From UBA4408 sp002389785 (GTDB lineage Bacteria; Bacteroidota; Bacteroidia; UBA4408): a stretch of DNA of 64,000 nucleotides. The notes under the pieces were generated by a model. It was not told the origin of the DNA and did no database searches. It saw nothing but the letters and a program-made list of their open reading frames with translations. Below, one piece after another: positions 37,601-45,291 of the stretch. Made by a program: the position numbers and the translations under genes. Positions within the stretch are counted from its first letter, which is position 1. Each line of letters starts with the position of its first letter. The DNA lies in the NCBI GenBank assembly GCA_035438985.1, contig DAORJK010000007.1:1-64000 (forward strand), given 5' to 3'.

Positions 37601-37711
37601 TTGCTGCTTTAAAAAAAGCTCAACAACCTCTCTCGAGTGAGAATTATCTTCTTCACTTTGAGCAATAATGGCAAACAATTGCATCAATGCTTTTAGAATT
37701 TTTTCACTCAT
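34655..37711 (-). CDS. ABCG-like ABC transporter with TerB-like N-terminus
   Basis: A 1018-residue half-transporter. Residues about 1-145 are helical, with KQKFIVLLNLIDF and SISEQEMEFVTTVSSSF resembling a TerB-type domain. A beta-rich stretch follows (150-245), then the ATPase (about 260-490): Walker A GGSGAGKST with Lys287, signature ISGGQRKR, Walker B VLFVDEPTSGL. A Cys pair CFYC follows, then an ABC-2 permease with about six TM segments and a large soluble loop before the last helix. This ATPase-then-permease order is of the ABCG/White type. The substrate is unknown. It converges on the PP2C gene with a 15-base gap. The TerB call is tentative. Confidence 0.75.
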   Translation of the reverse strand: MSEKILKALMQLFAIIAQSEEDNSHSREVVELFLKQQLNKNKVVEYLAIYDEFLRSQNIGVEGEKRKRRLSVSSVKVIVICNQINEALTQKQKFIVLLNLIDFVSSNKSISEQEMEFVTTVSSSFNIPDEEFTQCLLFSGKESIFEIDDASNLLVIGASNPQKQDSKFLYAAALQGELGVLRIISVGIYLLRYNGNALLLLNGQALVPGKIYVLSPGSSIRSHKLQPIYYSDIVSCFLSGTSDQKVQFDVQGLHYRFRNGKIGLQDLSFSENSGKLIGIMGGSGAGKSTLLNLLNGNNTPSQGAVYVNGHNLHRDKKLLEGYIGYVPQDDLLIDEITVYQNLYYNSKLCFANLSDFEIDQLVQAKLADLGLSETKDLRVGNALDMTISGGQRKRLNIALELIREPAVLFVDEPTSGLSSRDSENIIDLLKELALKGKLIFVVIHQPSSDIFKLFDKLLLLDTGGFPIYYGNPVEALIYFKTQVNHVNASESECFYCGNVNPEQVFSIIESKVLDENGNQTRERRISPKEWNELYLERIQKNQATLLPTPQTGLLNTFKKPNLWNQFKVFLTRNVLSKLSNTQYLLINLLEAPLLALLLALLIKYYKQGGEYVFYENKNMPAYLFMCVIVALFIGLTVSAEEIIRDRKIVKRESFLNLSKGSYIWSKIVFLFLLSALQTFLFVIIGNTILEIKGMYLDYWLVLFSTSCFANMLGLNISATFNSAVTIYIVIPILLIPQLLLSGVIVKFEELNPNISSQEVVPLWGEMMTSRWAFEALAVNQFINNQYESALYEYEKELSISSFKKVYWNSKMNELADEVQKLSTSNVALAKSDLRILRNEILNEMQLNPAIACKGINSMELANFDISSVKSFLMAVKNEYTQRYEKAQRGKDAQIQNFQTNEQARQQYGYILNTYSNKKIEETVKNANPDNETMVIENERLVATADPIFRDGSKDRFIRAQFFAPRKALLGKYYSTFWVNIGVIWTMSLILLLTLYFDVFKILLKTFSGISGFQFRKKE

Positions 37712-37802
37712 TTTGCGCTACTTAGTTTACAATTAAGAGGATTATAAAATCAATTTTTGTGGTTTATTTTTTCGCCTAATCAATCAGTAGTAAGATATAA
37801 AG

Positions 37803-37830
37803 AAAAAAGCTTCGAAGTATTCTTCAAAGC
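37803..37830 (-). terminator. Terminator after the lipoprotein gene at 37856
   Basis: On the minus strand the 9-bp stem GCTTTGAAG / CTTCGAAGC (37822-37830 and 37809-37817, one G-U pair) has a 4-base loop and is followed by TTTTTT. It lies 26 bases after the stop. Confidence 0.75.
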
Positions 37831-37855
37831 TTTTTCGAATTTTTGTAAGTAGCAA

Positions 37856-38698
37856 TTAGCTGATCATCTTTCCACGCACTGTAGTAAGTTTGTCTGAAAT
37901 TTTTGCAATTAGTTCTTTCGATATTTCAGTCGATTTAATTTCTTTGTAAAGGCTAGCTAATTCCTTTATGTCAGCAATCAAACCTTTAAAATCCTTTTCC
38001 TTTTCAAATTCTACCAATAGTTTTACCAAACTTTCGGCATGAATATTTTGCTCATACACCTTTTGGAAAATCGCTTCATTGGTAGCATTTTTTTCTGCAC
38101 CCTTTAACAAATTTAAAGTGATGTATTGGCTCTCTATCCAACTCCCACATAGGATTTCAGTAGCTGCTAGCAAGCGAGCATTTGAACGAAGATAATTATC
38201 CGTCTCAGCATAAACAGCATCCATTACCCGGTTAATTGAGTCTTTGTTATCAATATTTTGCTCAACACGCGAACCGGCTATACGCTCAAAGCTATCGCCT
38301 GCATCTAGTTTTTGTGCAAATTCGCGAGAAGTCACATAATACTGCTTTACATTAGAGTACTGCTCATTTGTTGAAAGATAGATTAAGTCTACCACATAGG
38401 CACCGTAATTTAGTGCCTGTTTAGTAGATGTTTGATACTTGGATTTATTATTGGTAGGATTAGTAAGTTCGCCATTAAAAGTAATTCCACTTTTGGGAAG
38501 CATGTCAATAATTTCAAATGGGGATGGAATATTGGCTATCGCCATATGAAATTTAAAATCGGCAAGTTCATTTTCGGGTTGTGAAACTGAATCAACAGCT
38601 TGGGCGGTAGTGTTTTCTGCAGCAGGCGCAGTTTCCTTTGAACCCCCACATGCTACAAGTATTGCCAACGTTGATACTAAACAAATTTTCTTTAACAT
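37856..38698 (-). CDS. Hypothetical lipoprotein
   Basis: A 280-residue predicted lipoprotein (lipobox LVAC, Cys17) with a short Ala/Thr/Glu-rich linker and then a helical body without TM segments. FHMAIANIPSPFEIIDMLPKSG near residue 50 is the most distinctive stretch; the rest is repetitive charged helix (LLVEFEKEKDFKGLIADIKE). I do not recognise the family. It follows the SiaC-like gene by 12 bases on the same strand and ends at a good terminator, so the two form an operon, which suggests that it works with a SiaC-type signal. Confidence 0.6.
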   Translation of the reverse strand: MLKKICLVSTLAILVACGGSKETAPAAENTTAQAVDSVSQPENELADFKFHMAIANIPSPFEIIDMLPKSGITFNGELTNPTNNKSKYQTSTKQALNYGAYVVDLIYLSTNEQYSNVKQYYVTSREFAQKLDAGDSFERIAGSRVEQNIDNKDSINRVMDAVYAETDNYLRSNARLLAATEILCGSWIESQYITLNLLKGAEKNATNEAIFQKVYEQNIHAESLVKLLVEFEKEKDFKGLIADIKELASLYKEIKSTEISKELIAKISDKLTTVRGKMIS

Positions 38699-38710
38699 AG
38701 TATTGATTTT

Positions 38711-39091
38711 TTATTTGAATGAAACGATTGAAAACGGAATTTTAATTATTGATTTATAATCTTCACCTGCCTCTTGCATATCTTCATCTTCCTCGTTGTG
38801 CATCCAGTTAATGGATACGGTTCCCTTTCCTGATTTTTGAATAAGTTCAAGTTTCTTAAACAAATCAACCACACTTTTGGAAGAACTTGTATTAAAATAG
38901 TCCATTTGAATTGTTAAAACAGTTAAGGGGGCAGGATTTTCAATGTATTCAGCCAGCCATTCAAACATGGTTTTGTAAAACAAAGTAGAATTTTCAGGAA
39001 TTGATTTACCCTTCATTTCAAAAACTCCTGAATCAGGATTAAAACACAAAAATGGTGTACGGGGAGTTTGCTCCAGTTTAAATATTTCCAA
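38711..39091 (-). CDS. SiaC-family (DUF1987) regulatory phosphoprotein
   Basis: A 126-residue protein that matches the DUF1987/SiaC family throughout: FNPDSGVFEMKGKSIPENS, EWLAEYIENP, MDYFNTSSSKS and HNEEDEDMQEAGEDY. In P. aeruginosa SiaC is switched by phosphorylation of Thr68 by SiaB and its removal by the PP2C phosphatase SiaA; here the residue at position 68, in YFNTSSSK, is also Thr. No SiaB-like gene is visible. A PP2C phosphatase lies 4 kb away at 33440, and another at 52529. It is the first gene of an operon with a lipoprotein and has a well-formed promoter. Confidence 0.88.
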   Translation of the reverse strand: MEIFKLEQTPRTPFLCFNPDSGVFEMKGKSIPENSTLFYKTMFEWLAEYIENPAPLTVLTIQMDYFNTSSSKSVVDLFKKLELIQKSGKGTVSINWMHNEEDEDMQEAGEDYKSIIKIPFSIVSFK

Positions 39092-39113
39092 GGTGTTGCT
39101 TTTGTTTTGATTT

Positions 39114-39144
39114 CAAAGATATAGTATTGAATGTGAATTGCAAA
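39114..39144 (-). promoter_or_regulatory. Promoter of the SiaC-like gene
   Basis: Read on the minus strand: a -33 box TTTG (39141-39144), a 19-base spacer and the -7 box TATCTTTG (39114-39121), 22 bases before the ATG. Both boxes match the Bacteroidota consensus, the best promoter in this window. Confidence 0.7.
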
Positions 39145-39324
39145 AATAGTTGAAGCTTTCAAACTAAGAAATACTTTAAGGCTCAAACCTATGCCTTTAT
39201 TTAGTAGATGATACATGTGTTATTTATCTACAAGCGACTAGAAAGAATCAGGTTTTTTTTACATTTACTGAAAAAGAATACCAGCGTGTTTTACTTATTT
39301 TAAACTATACTTATAATATCTACT

Positions 39325-39660
39325 ATGACGGAATTAACATTAATCACCACCAGCAATGCACTAGAAGGTTATAAAATTACCCAACAACTTGGATTAGTAA
39401 GGGGAATAACCGTGAGGTCGCGTAGTGTTTTTGGAGCTTTAGCCGGTAACTTTCTTACAATTTTCGGAGGTCGAAATTCAATCTATACCGAGCTTTGTGA
39501 AAAAACGCGTGAAGAAGCGCTTCAATTAATGATTGCACAAGGCAAGCAAATGGGATGTAACGCCATTATTAGCATGCGTTACGATGCAAATGAAGTCATG
39601 AGTGGTCTTACAGAAGTTCTTGCATACGGCACTGCTGTGGTGGTTGAAAAAATCAATTAA
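39325..39660 (+). CDS. YbjQ/UPF0145 family protein
   Basis: A 111-residue cytoplasmic protein of the UPF0145 (YbjQ) family, sometimes called heavy-metal-binding. Characteristic parts are the N-terminal TTSNALEGYKITQQLGLVRG, the central LCEKTREEALQLMIAQGKQMG helix and the C-terminal NAIISMRYDANEVMSG strand pair. The fold is a pentameric beta-sandwich in solved members; the true function is not known. The next gene, hemW, begins 5 bases after its stop, so they are probably coexpressed. Confidence 0.88.
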   Translation: MTELTLITTSNALEGYKITQQLGLVRGITVRSRSVFGALAGNFLTIFGGRNSIYTELCEKTREEALQLMIAQGKQMGCNAIISMRYDANEVMSGLTEVLAYGTAVVVEKIN

Positions 39661-39665
39661 CAGAA

Positions 39666-40799
39666 GTGGCCGGCATTTATATTCACATTCCATTTTGTTT
39701 GCAAGCCTGTCACTATTGTGATTTCCATTTTTCAACTACCTTGAAAAATAAATCAGAGCTTTTGATTGCTTTACAGAAGGAATTGGTGCTACGGAAAAAT
39801 TATTTGACAACAGGCGAATTAATAGACAGCATTTATTTTGGCGGTGGAACGCCCTCAATTTTATCACACGAAGAACTTAGTCGAATTTTTGAAACAATTT
39901 ACTCGAATTATAACATCAGCACAACTGCCGAAATTACACTTGAAGCAAATCCAGAAGATCTGAATTACGAAAAATTAAAAGCGTTAAAGAGCACCCCTGT
40001 TAATCGCTTTAGTATTGGGATTCAATCATTTTTTGAGCTTGACTTAAAATTAATGAATCGCGCTCACAGTGTTCAAAAAGCGATTGCATCGGTCAAGGGT
40101 GCACAAGATGCAGGATTTGAAAACATCAGCATTGATTTAATATACGGAACTCCTACACTAAGTGACGAAAACTGGAAACAAAATTTGGATAAAGCATTTG
40201 ATTTAAAGGTAAAACACATTTCCTCCTACTGTTTAACCGTCGAGGAAAAAACAGCTTTACATAAATTTATCCAAACAGGAAAAGTAAAAAATGTAGAGGA
40301 AGAAAAGAGTGCTACACAATTTGAAATCCTTCTTGATGCAATGCAAAAGAACAATTTTGTACAATATGAGATTTCTAACTTTTGCACCAATAATTTTTAT
40401 TCACAACACAACAGCAATTACTGGCGAAAAAAAAAATACTTGGGTATAGGTCCGTCAGCACACAGCTACAATGAGGTTTCTCGACAATGGAATATTAAAA
40501 ACAATGCACTATACATAAAAGGGGTAAATGAAAACAACTTGAATTTTGAAATGGAAACTTTAACCCCTTCTCAAAATTACAACGAATACATAATGACAGG
40601 TTTGAGAACCATGTGGGGAATAAGTTTATCGCACATTGAAAATGTATTTGGAAAAGATGTATTAATTCATTGCAAAAGTGAAGCAAATAAGTATAGCAAG
40701 GGCGACTATATCGAAGAAAAAAATAACAGTTTATTTCTTACTTCAAAGGGGAAACTAATAGCCGATAAAATTGCTGCTGATTTGTTTTTTGTGGATTAA
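39666..40799 (+). CDS. hemW: Radical SAM protein HemW
   Basis: A 377-residue radical SAM protein. The iron-sulfur motif is Cys11, Cys15, Cys18 in PFCLQACHYCDF, then FGGGTPSIL, EANPEDL, RFSIGIQSF and YEISNF, in the HemN/HemW order. It lacks the extra cofactor-binding features of HemN, so it is probably the heme chaperone HemW and not an oxygen-independent coproporphyrinogen oxidase; homologues are often mislabelled. The start is a GTG, which places the Cys cluster at the normal distance. It begins 5 bases after the YbjQ-like gene. Confidence 0.85.
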   Translation: MAGIYIHIPFCLQACHYCDFHFSTTLKNKSELLIALQKELVLRKNYLTTGELIDSIYFGGGTPSILSHEELSRIFETIYSNYNISTTAEITLEANPEDLNYEKLKALKSTPVNRFSIGIQSFFELDLKLMNRAHSVQKAIASVKGAQDAGFENISIDLIYGTPTLSDENWKQNLDKAFDLKVKHISSYCLTVEEKTALHKFIQTGKVKNVEEEKSATQFEILLDAMQKNNFVQYEISNFCTNNFYSQHNSNYWRKKKYLGIGPSAHSYNEVSRQWNIKNNALYIKGVNENNLNFEMETLTPSQNYNEYIMTGLRTMWGISLSHIENVFGKDVLIHCKSEANKYSKGDYIEEKNNSLFLTSKGKLIADKIAADLFFVD

Positions 40800-40847
40800 A
40801 TATAAAAGCTAGAAGTTGAACCATTAATCTTATGAATTACTAAAAAA

Positions 40848-41204
40848 ATGAACATCGAGCAGCTTCGTAGCTATTGTCTCACAAAAGCACATGTAGAAGA
40901 GTGCCTTCCATTTGGGCCGGATACCTTAGTTTTTAAAGTCGCTGGAAAAGCCTTCTTACTAGTAGGTTTGGATGCTATTTCCCTACAATTTAATGTGAAA
41001 TGTGATCCTGAAAAAGCCCAAGCTTTGCGCGAACAATATAGTTGTATTGTACCCGGTTATCACATGAACAAAAAACACTGGAATACAGTAATTGTAGATG
41101 GAACATTAACTTTCAAGCAACTTACCGAACACATCGATCATTCCTATGATATTATTTGGGCTGCCCTTTCGAAAAGTGTAAAGAACAAGCTAACAAAACA
41201 CTGA
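40848..41204 (+). CDS. MmcQ/YjbR family protein
   Basis: A 118-residue cytoplasmic protein of the YjbR/MmcQ (CyaY-like fold) family. Diagnostic parts are the N-terminal LRSYCLTKAHVEECLPFG, the central FKVAGKAFLLVGLD and the C-terminal VPGYHMNKKHWNTVIVDG, which has the conserved HWNTV. The members are small DNA-binding-like proteins of unknown function. It follows hemW by 48 bases. Confidence 0.88.
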   Translation: MNIEQLRSYCLTKAHVEECLPFGPDTLVFKVAGKAFLLVGLDAISLQFNVKCDPEKAQALREQYSCIVPGYHMNKKHWNTVIVDGTLTFKQLTEHIDHSYDIIWAALSKSVKNKLTKH

Positions 41205-41301
41205 TTACTCAGCAAATTAGATACTTTCAATTAACTTACAGTTTATTTATTTTACTGCGGATTTGAAATTAATTTAACTTTTTTATGAAGCAAAATCGAG
41301 T

Positions 41302-41318
41302 TTGGCACAAGGCTTGTT
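41302..41318 (+). promoter_or_regulatory. Candidate sigma-54 promoter before the DUF4476 gene
   Basis: TTGGCAC (41302-41308) and TTGTT (41314-41318) with 5 bases between them. The -24 element matches TGGCAC exactly; the -12 element is TTGTT where the consensus is TTGCA/T. The expected start is about 41330, about 26 bases before the ATG. No sigma-54 gene or activator gene is in the window. Confidence 0.5.
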
Positions 41319-41355
41319 TACTAGTTCCTATCTATTATTTTAAAAACAAGAAACG

Positions 41356-42087
41356 ATGAAAAAAACAATCTTACTTTCGACCATGTTGTTTCTTACCTTA
41401 AGCAACATTTATGCATTTGATGCACCTTCAATTCTTAATCTTCGCTTAGCAAATAATGGCGAATTTGCAGTTTCCCTAGATGGAAATTATTACTCAACGA
41501 ACCGTATTCAGCGACTACCAAACATTTTTCCAGGCAAACACTATTTAGAAGTATACAGTAAAAAATGGGTACAACAAGGACATTACGGATCCTATGTAAC
41601 TAAAAAAATATATCAAGGCTCAATTCTAATTGATGAATGCTCTGAAATATTTGCTACCATTTTTAAAGGAAACTTTGTCATCGATAGAATTGAATCATTG
41701 CCTTTTCAATATCAGCAGTGGGAGCTTTCACCATCAAGTTGTAACCCACATGGTATACATCACCAACAAACTGTTTATTCAACAAATAACTGTGGAAGCT
41801 ACGGTATGAATAACCGAGATTTTGAAGGATTATTAAATGTAATTGAAAACGCATCTTTTGAAAGTTCTAAATTAAGCATCGCAACCAATGCGCTACAAAC
41901 CAATAATTTTACAAGCTTACAAGTAAAAACACTCGTTTCCTTATTTTCATTTGAAAGCACCAAAGTGAACTTTGCAAAATCGGCATATGAACGTACTGTG
42001 GATAAAAATAATTACTACCTAGTGTATGATGAGTTTTCGTTTAACAGTAGTGTAAATGATTTATCAAATTTCCTCGCATCAAGATAG
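41356..42087 (+). CDS. Exported DUF4476-domain protein
   Basis: A 243-residue protein with a signal peptide (ends IYAF, about residue 20). The C-terminal 90 residues match DUF4476: DFEGLLNVIENASFESSKL, FTSLQVKTLVSLFSFESTKV and ERTVDKNNYY. The N-terminal part (about 25-120) looks beta-rich, with LRLANNGEFAVSLDGN. DUF4476 is common in Bacteroidota and its role is unknown. It has a candidate sigma-54 promoter and its own terminator, so it is likely a single regulated gene. Confidence 0.75.
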   Translation: MKKTILLSTMLFLTLSNIYAFDAPSILNLRLANNGEFAVSLDGNYYSTNRIQRLPNIFPGKHYLEVYSKKWVQQGHYGSYVTKKIYQGSILIDECSEIFATIFKGNFVIDRIESLPFQYQQWELSPSSCNPHGIHHQQTVYSTNNCGSYGMNNRDFEGLLNVIENASFESSKLSIATNALQTNNFTSLQVKTLVSLFSFESTKVNFAKSAYERTVDKNNYYLVYDEFSFNSSVNDLSNFLASR

Positions 42088-42096
42088 TATATCATG

Positions 42097-42132
42097 GCAA
42101 AAGAGATGGAAATAATCCACCTCTTTTGCTTT
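42097..42132 (+). terminator. Terminator after the DUF4476 gene
   Basis: GCAAAAGAG-A-TGG (42097-42109) pairs with CCA-C-CTCTTTTGC (42117-42129): nine plus three base pairs with one internal mismatch and a 7-base loop. The T tract after it is weak (TTT). Confidence 0.65.
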
Positions 42133-42188
42133 CCCAAGTTACACGTATAATTTATCCCGTTTTTTAGTTATTATTTCAATAAGCTTTC

Positions 42189-42196
42189 TACTTTTG
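42189..42196 (+). promoter_or_regulatory. Candidate -7 element for the DUF502 gene
   Basis: TACTTTTG matches TAnnTTTG exactly, 23 bases before the ATG. No obvious -33 box. Confidence 0.5.
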
Positions 42197-42219
42197 ACAA
42201 AGAAATCCTTCCACATACG

Positions 42220-42792
42220 ATGAACAAGCTATTTCGTTATTTCTTACAAGGCCTATTGTTTACAGTTCCAATATTTATTACGGTTTATGTTATTTATCAA
42301 ATTATATCGAGTGTAGGAGGGGTCGTTCATTCACTTGGAATACACATTCACCCATTTATTGATCCATTTATCGGATTTTTATCTGCTATTGTTTTAGTAA
42401 TAATTATGGGAATGGTTGGTAGTTCGTTGTTTTTACAACCCTTTTTTAAGATTATTGACTTTAACCTTGAAAGAGCTCCATTAATAAAAACCATTTATTC
42501 ATCGGTTAAGGATTTACTTTCAGCATTTGTTGGTAAAAAGAAACGCTTTAATAAACCTGTGTTGGTGACTACCGGGCTAAATCCAGAAGTTTTAAAGCTT
42601 GGATTTGTAACCAATGAAGATTTAAGTGACCTTAATATCAGCAATGAAATGGTTGCGGTATACTTGCCTTACTCCTATGCCTTTTCAGGTATGTTGATTT
42701 TTGTAAACAGGCAATATGTTAAACCGATTAATGCAAGTTCAGCAGAAATTATGAAATTTATTATTTCGGGGGGGGTTACAGATATAGATTAG
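42220..42792 (+). CDS. DUF502 membrane protein
   Basis: A 190-residue inner-membrane protein with two TM segments (about 8-28 and 50-72) and the DUF502 signatures LKTY-like APLIKTIYSSVKDLLSAF (about 88-105), LVTTGLN and VYLPYSYAFSGMLIFV. The C-terminus ends GGVTDID. Function is unknown; the family is widespread in bacteria and chloroplasts. Single gene. Confidence 0.88.
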   Translation: MNKLFRYFLQGLLFTVPIFITVYVIYQIISSVGGVVHSLGIHIHPFIDPFIGFLSAIVLVIIMGMVGSSLFLQPFFKIIDFNLERAPLIKTIYSSVKDLLSAFVGKKKRFNKPVLVTTGLNPEVLKLGFVTNEDLSDLNISNEMVAVYLPYSYAFSGMLIFVNRQYVKPINASSAEIMKFIISGGVTDID

Positions 42793-42866
42793 ATGCTAGC
42801 CCAATTCACAAAATAGTATCTAATAAAATTCAAGCTTAATTAATTTTTCCAAACTCACTATACAAC

Positions 42867-43574
42867 ATGAATAAACCTACCTTTTTAACTATTCAATCAA
42901 CAAACTTTGTCTATCTTACTTTGCTACTAGTATTGGTATTGTTTGTAAAAAAAACCTCGGCACAAACAATTTCTGTTAATGAAAGCACAGCGAAAATAGC
43001 TGAAGGAGTCCATCCGGTGTTTATAACTACCGTTTTTGAAATCCCATATGACGAGGTTTTAAAAGAATGGAAAGCGTACATGAAAGACTTTAAGTCGACT
43101 AAAATTTCGGGTAAGGAAGAGGTGTATGCAGACAATATTTTAATTCCAACCATAACTGACAATACAATTGATATTTATGCACTTACCGAAAAAATTAAGG
43201 ATAAGGAAACTAAGCTAATTGTTGCCATTGATATGGGCGGTGCTTACTTGTCTTCAACTTTTGCTAATAAAGTTGCTTATGAAGCAGCATTAAAACTTAT
43301 TAGTGATTTTGCACGAAAACTAACTAAATCAGCTATTCAACAACAGTTGAAAGAAGCACAAAAAGTACTCGATAATTTAACTTCCCAGCAGAAGGAGTTA
43401 GAAGATAAAAACAACGATTTGAATAAAGATATTGAGAACTATAAATCCAAAATTAAAAAGGCCGAGGAAGAAATTGAATCAACTACCAAAGAAATTGGCC
43501 GAAAAAAGAGCGAAATTGAATCACAACAAAAGATTACAGACGAAATAGCCATTAAAGAGAAAAAAATTAATTAA
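42867..43574 (+). CDS. Exported coiled-coil protein
   Basis: A 235-residue protein with a long signal peptide or TM anchor (about 14-32, then SAQT), a beta-alpha domain of about 110 residues, and a C-terminal coiled coil from about residue 150 to the end (QQLKEAQKVLDNLTSQQK, then Lys/Glu-rich heptads). No family is recognised. It lies between the DUF502 and fasciclin genes with its own leader; a 70-base gap follows. Confidence 0.6.
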   Translation: MNKPTFLTIQSTNFVYLTLLLVLVLFVKKTSAQTISVNESTAKIAEGVHPVFITTVFEIPYDEVLKEWKAYMKDFKSTKISGKEEVYADNILIPTITDNTIDIYALTEKIKDKETKLIVAIDMGGAYLSSTFANKVAYEAALKLISDFARKLTKSAIQQQLKEAQKVLDNLTSQQKELEDKNNDLNKDIENYKSKIKKAEEEIESTTKEIGRKKSEIESQQKITDEIAIKEKKIN

Positions 43575-43588
43575 TCGACAAACGGTTA

Positions 43589-43617
43589 TTGGATTCAGTT
43601 GATAAACAGTATATTCG
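43589..43617 (+). promoter_or_regulatory. Candidate promoter (TTCG variant) for the fasciclin gene
   Basis: TTG at 43589-43591, an 18-base spacer and TATATTCG at 43610-43617, 27 bases before the ATG. Confidence 0.45.
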
Positions 43618-43644
43618 TAACGTTAAATTTATACTTTACAAATC

Positions 43645-44187
43645 ATGAAAAAACTTCTTGTACTAGGAACTGTTGTATTTGCTGCATGTATTGGCATTGC
43701 AAATGCACAGGGGGACGCAAAAAAAATGTCGCCTTCTAAAAATATTACTGAAAATGTCGCCAAAGCAGCCGATTTATCTGCACTTTCAACTGGCTTAAAA
43801 GGTACTTCTATGGGCAAAAAATTTGAAGCCAATGGAAACTATACTTTTTTTGCTATAAATGATGCCGGATTTGATAAAACACTTCATGGCACTACTCAAA
43901 AAATGCTTAGCGAAGAATATCTGCCAATGCTCGACAAAATTCTGAACTTTCATACAGTTCCAGGTAAATTAACTGTGAAGGATATTAAAAATAAAATGGC
44001 AGCCGTAAAAGGGCCTTTAATGTTGAAAACATTAAATGGCGAATCACTAAAGTTTACCTTGGTTAACGGCAATATTGTTATTTCAGATACTAAGGGAAAT
44101 AAAGCAAATATTGTTGAAGGTGATGTAAAACAAAACAATGGCATTATGCACATTGTAGATGCAATGCTCTTGCCGGAAGTGCTTTAA
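43645..44187 (+). CDS. Exported fasciclin-domain protein
   Basis: A 180-residue protein with a signal peptide (ends ANAQ) and one FAS1 domain (about 35-178): FFAINDAGFDKTL (strand and helix of the H1 motif) and KTLNGESLKFTL, with the H2-like HIVDAMLLP end. FAS1 domains mediate cell adhesion. Single gene, followed by a strong terminator. Confidence 0.88.
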   Translation: MKKLLVLGTVVFAACIGIANAQGDAKKMSPSKNITENVAKAADLSALSTGLKGTSMGKKFEANGNYTFFAINDAGFDKTLHGTTQKMLSEEYLPMLDKILNFHTVPGKLTVKDIKNKMAAVKGPLMLKTLNGESLKFTLVNGNIVISDTKGNKANIVEGDVKQNNGIMHIVDAMLLPEVL

Positions 44188-44202
44188 TTTGATTTGTCAT
44201 AC

Positions 44203-44248
44203 CACAAAAAAAGCGATGAGTTGTAATGAACTCATCGCTTTTTTTGTG
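44203..44248 (+). terminator. Strong terminator after the fasciclin gene
   Basis: GCGATGAGTT (44213-44222) and AACTCATCGC (44229-44238) form a 10-bp stem with a 6-base loop, extended by A/T flanks and followed by seven T. Confidence 0.9.
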
Positions 44249-44275
44249 TCACCTTACTGTATAATATATTTTTAA

Positions 44276-44283
44276 TATCTTCG
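44276..44283 (+). promoter_or_regulatory. Candidate -7 element (TTCG variant) for the UspA gene
   Basis: TATCTTCG, 22 bases before the ATG. The -33 box is not clear. Confidence 0.3.
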
Positions 44284-44305
44284 TTTGCCAATTTTTTAAC
44301 TTATT

Positions 44306-45139
44306 ATGGAGAGTACTGAAAATTTAATTTTAGTTCCTACGGATTACTCGGAAGTTGCCGACTGTGCAATTAACCATGCCTTAAAGCTTGCTTCTTTTTT
44401 GCAAGGCAAAATAATCTTAATGCATGTTGTTGCCAAGGAAGATGAAGTAAAATCCAATATGGAAAAACTTCAAAAAATTGCTGACGAATTGCAACGCACA
44501 CATATTATAAAAATTAGTCCCATGGTTAAAGTAGGGAATATTTTTGATGATATTGGTGGAGTCGCCAAAGAGATTAATGCCCGACTAATTATTATGGGAA
44601 CCCATGGCGTAAAAGGATTTCAACACATTACCGGGTCTTATGCTATTAAAGTTATTACCAATTCAAGCACCCCATTTATTGTGGTTCAAAAACGTAAAAT
44701 CAGAGACGGCTATGGACAAATAGTGTTGCCAATGGACATGACCAAAGAAACCAAACAAAAAGTGGAACTGACAATTAAAATGGCACAATACTTTAATTCT
44801 AAAGTTCATATTTTCACTCCTTTAGAAACCGGAGAATTTGAATCTAATAAAGTTACACGCAATATGTTTTTTGCCATCAAGGAATTGGAAAAAAACGGAA
44901 TCGCATACGATACCAAAGTTGCTGAAAAAAGCGGAAATTTTGTAAAACAAATGCTTGCTTATGCAAGTTCTGTTGATGCCGATTTAATTGCCATAGTTAA
45001 CAACCAAGAAAAAGGAATTCCTGAATTTGTTGCCGGATTAGATGAACGACAAATAATTACCAACGATGCACAAATTCCTGTATTGTCTGTAAATCCAGTA
45101 CAATCATCGATCAGCGGAAGTGTGTTATTCTTCAAGTAA
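44306..45139 (+). CDS. Universal stress protein, tandem UspA domains
   Basis: A 277-residue cytoplasmic protein made of two Usp domains (about 5-135 and 143-277). The first starts LILVPTDYSEVADCAINHA and keeps the ATP-binding loop in MGTHGVKGFQHITGSYA, where G-x2-G-x9-G(S/T) is visible. The second is more divergent and has lost the clear ATP loop (FVAGLDERQIITNDAQIPV), so it is probably a structural partner. The family responds to starvation and stress. Single gene with a candidate promoter. Confidence 0.88.
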   Translation: MESTENLILVPTDYSEVADCAINHALKLASFLQGKIILMHVVAKEDEVKSNMEKLQKIADELQRTHIIKISPMVKVGNIFDDIGGVAKEINARLIIMGTHGVKGFQHITGSYAIKVITNSSTPFIVVQKRKIRDGYGQIVLPMDMTKETKQKVELTIKMAQYFNSKVHIFTPLETGEFESNKVTRNMFFAIKELEKNGIAYDTKVAEKSGNFVKQMLAYASSVDADLIAIVNNQEKGIPEFVAGLDERQIITNDAQIPVLSVNPVQSSISGSVLFFK

Positions 45140-45233
45140 GAACCCACTTTGTTCTATGACTTACCAATAGACGGAGTTTTAAACTGATTTCGATGAGACG
45201 GGGTCAAATATTGATTCTAAATATCTTCCCTTC

Positions 45234-45275
45234 AAAAAAAAAGGGTGCACTAAAAATAATCTAGTGCACCCTTTT
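45234..45275 (-). terminator. Terminator after the adenylate-cyclase gene
   Basis: GGGTGCACTA (45243-45252) and TAGTGCACCC (45262-45271) form a 10-bp stem with a 9-base loop. Nine A on the left are a T run on the minus strand. Four T on the right may let it also end UspA transcripts. Confidence 0.85.
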
Positions 45276-45291
45276 CAGTAAACAAAAACCC

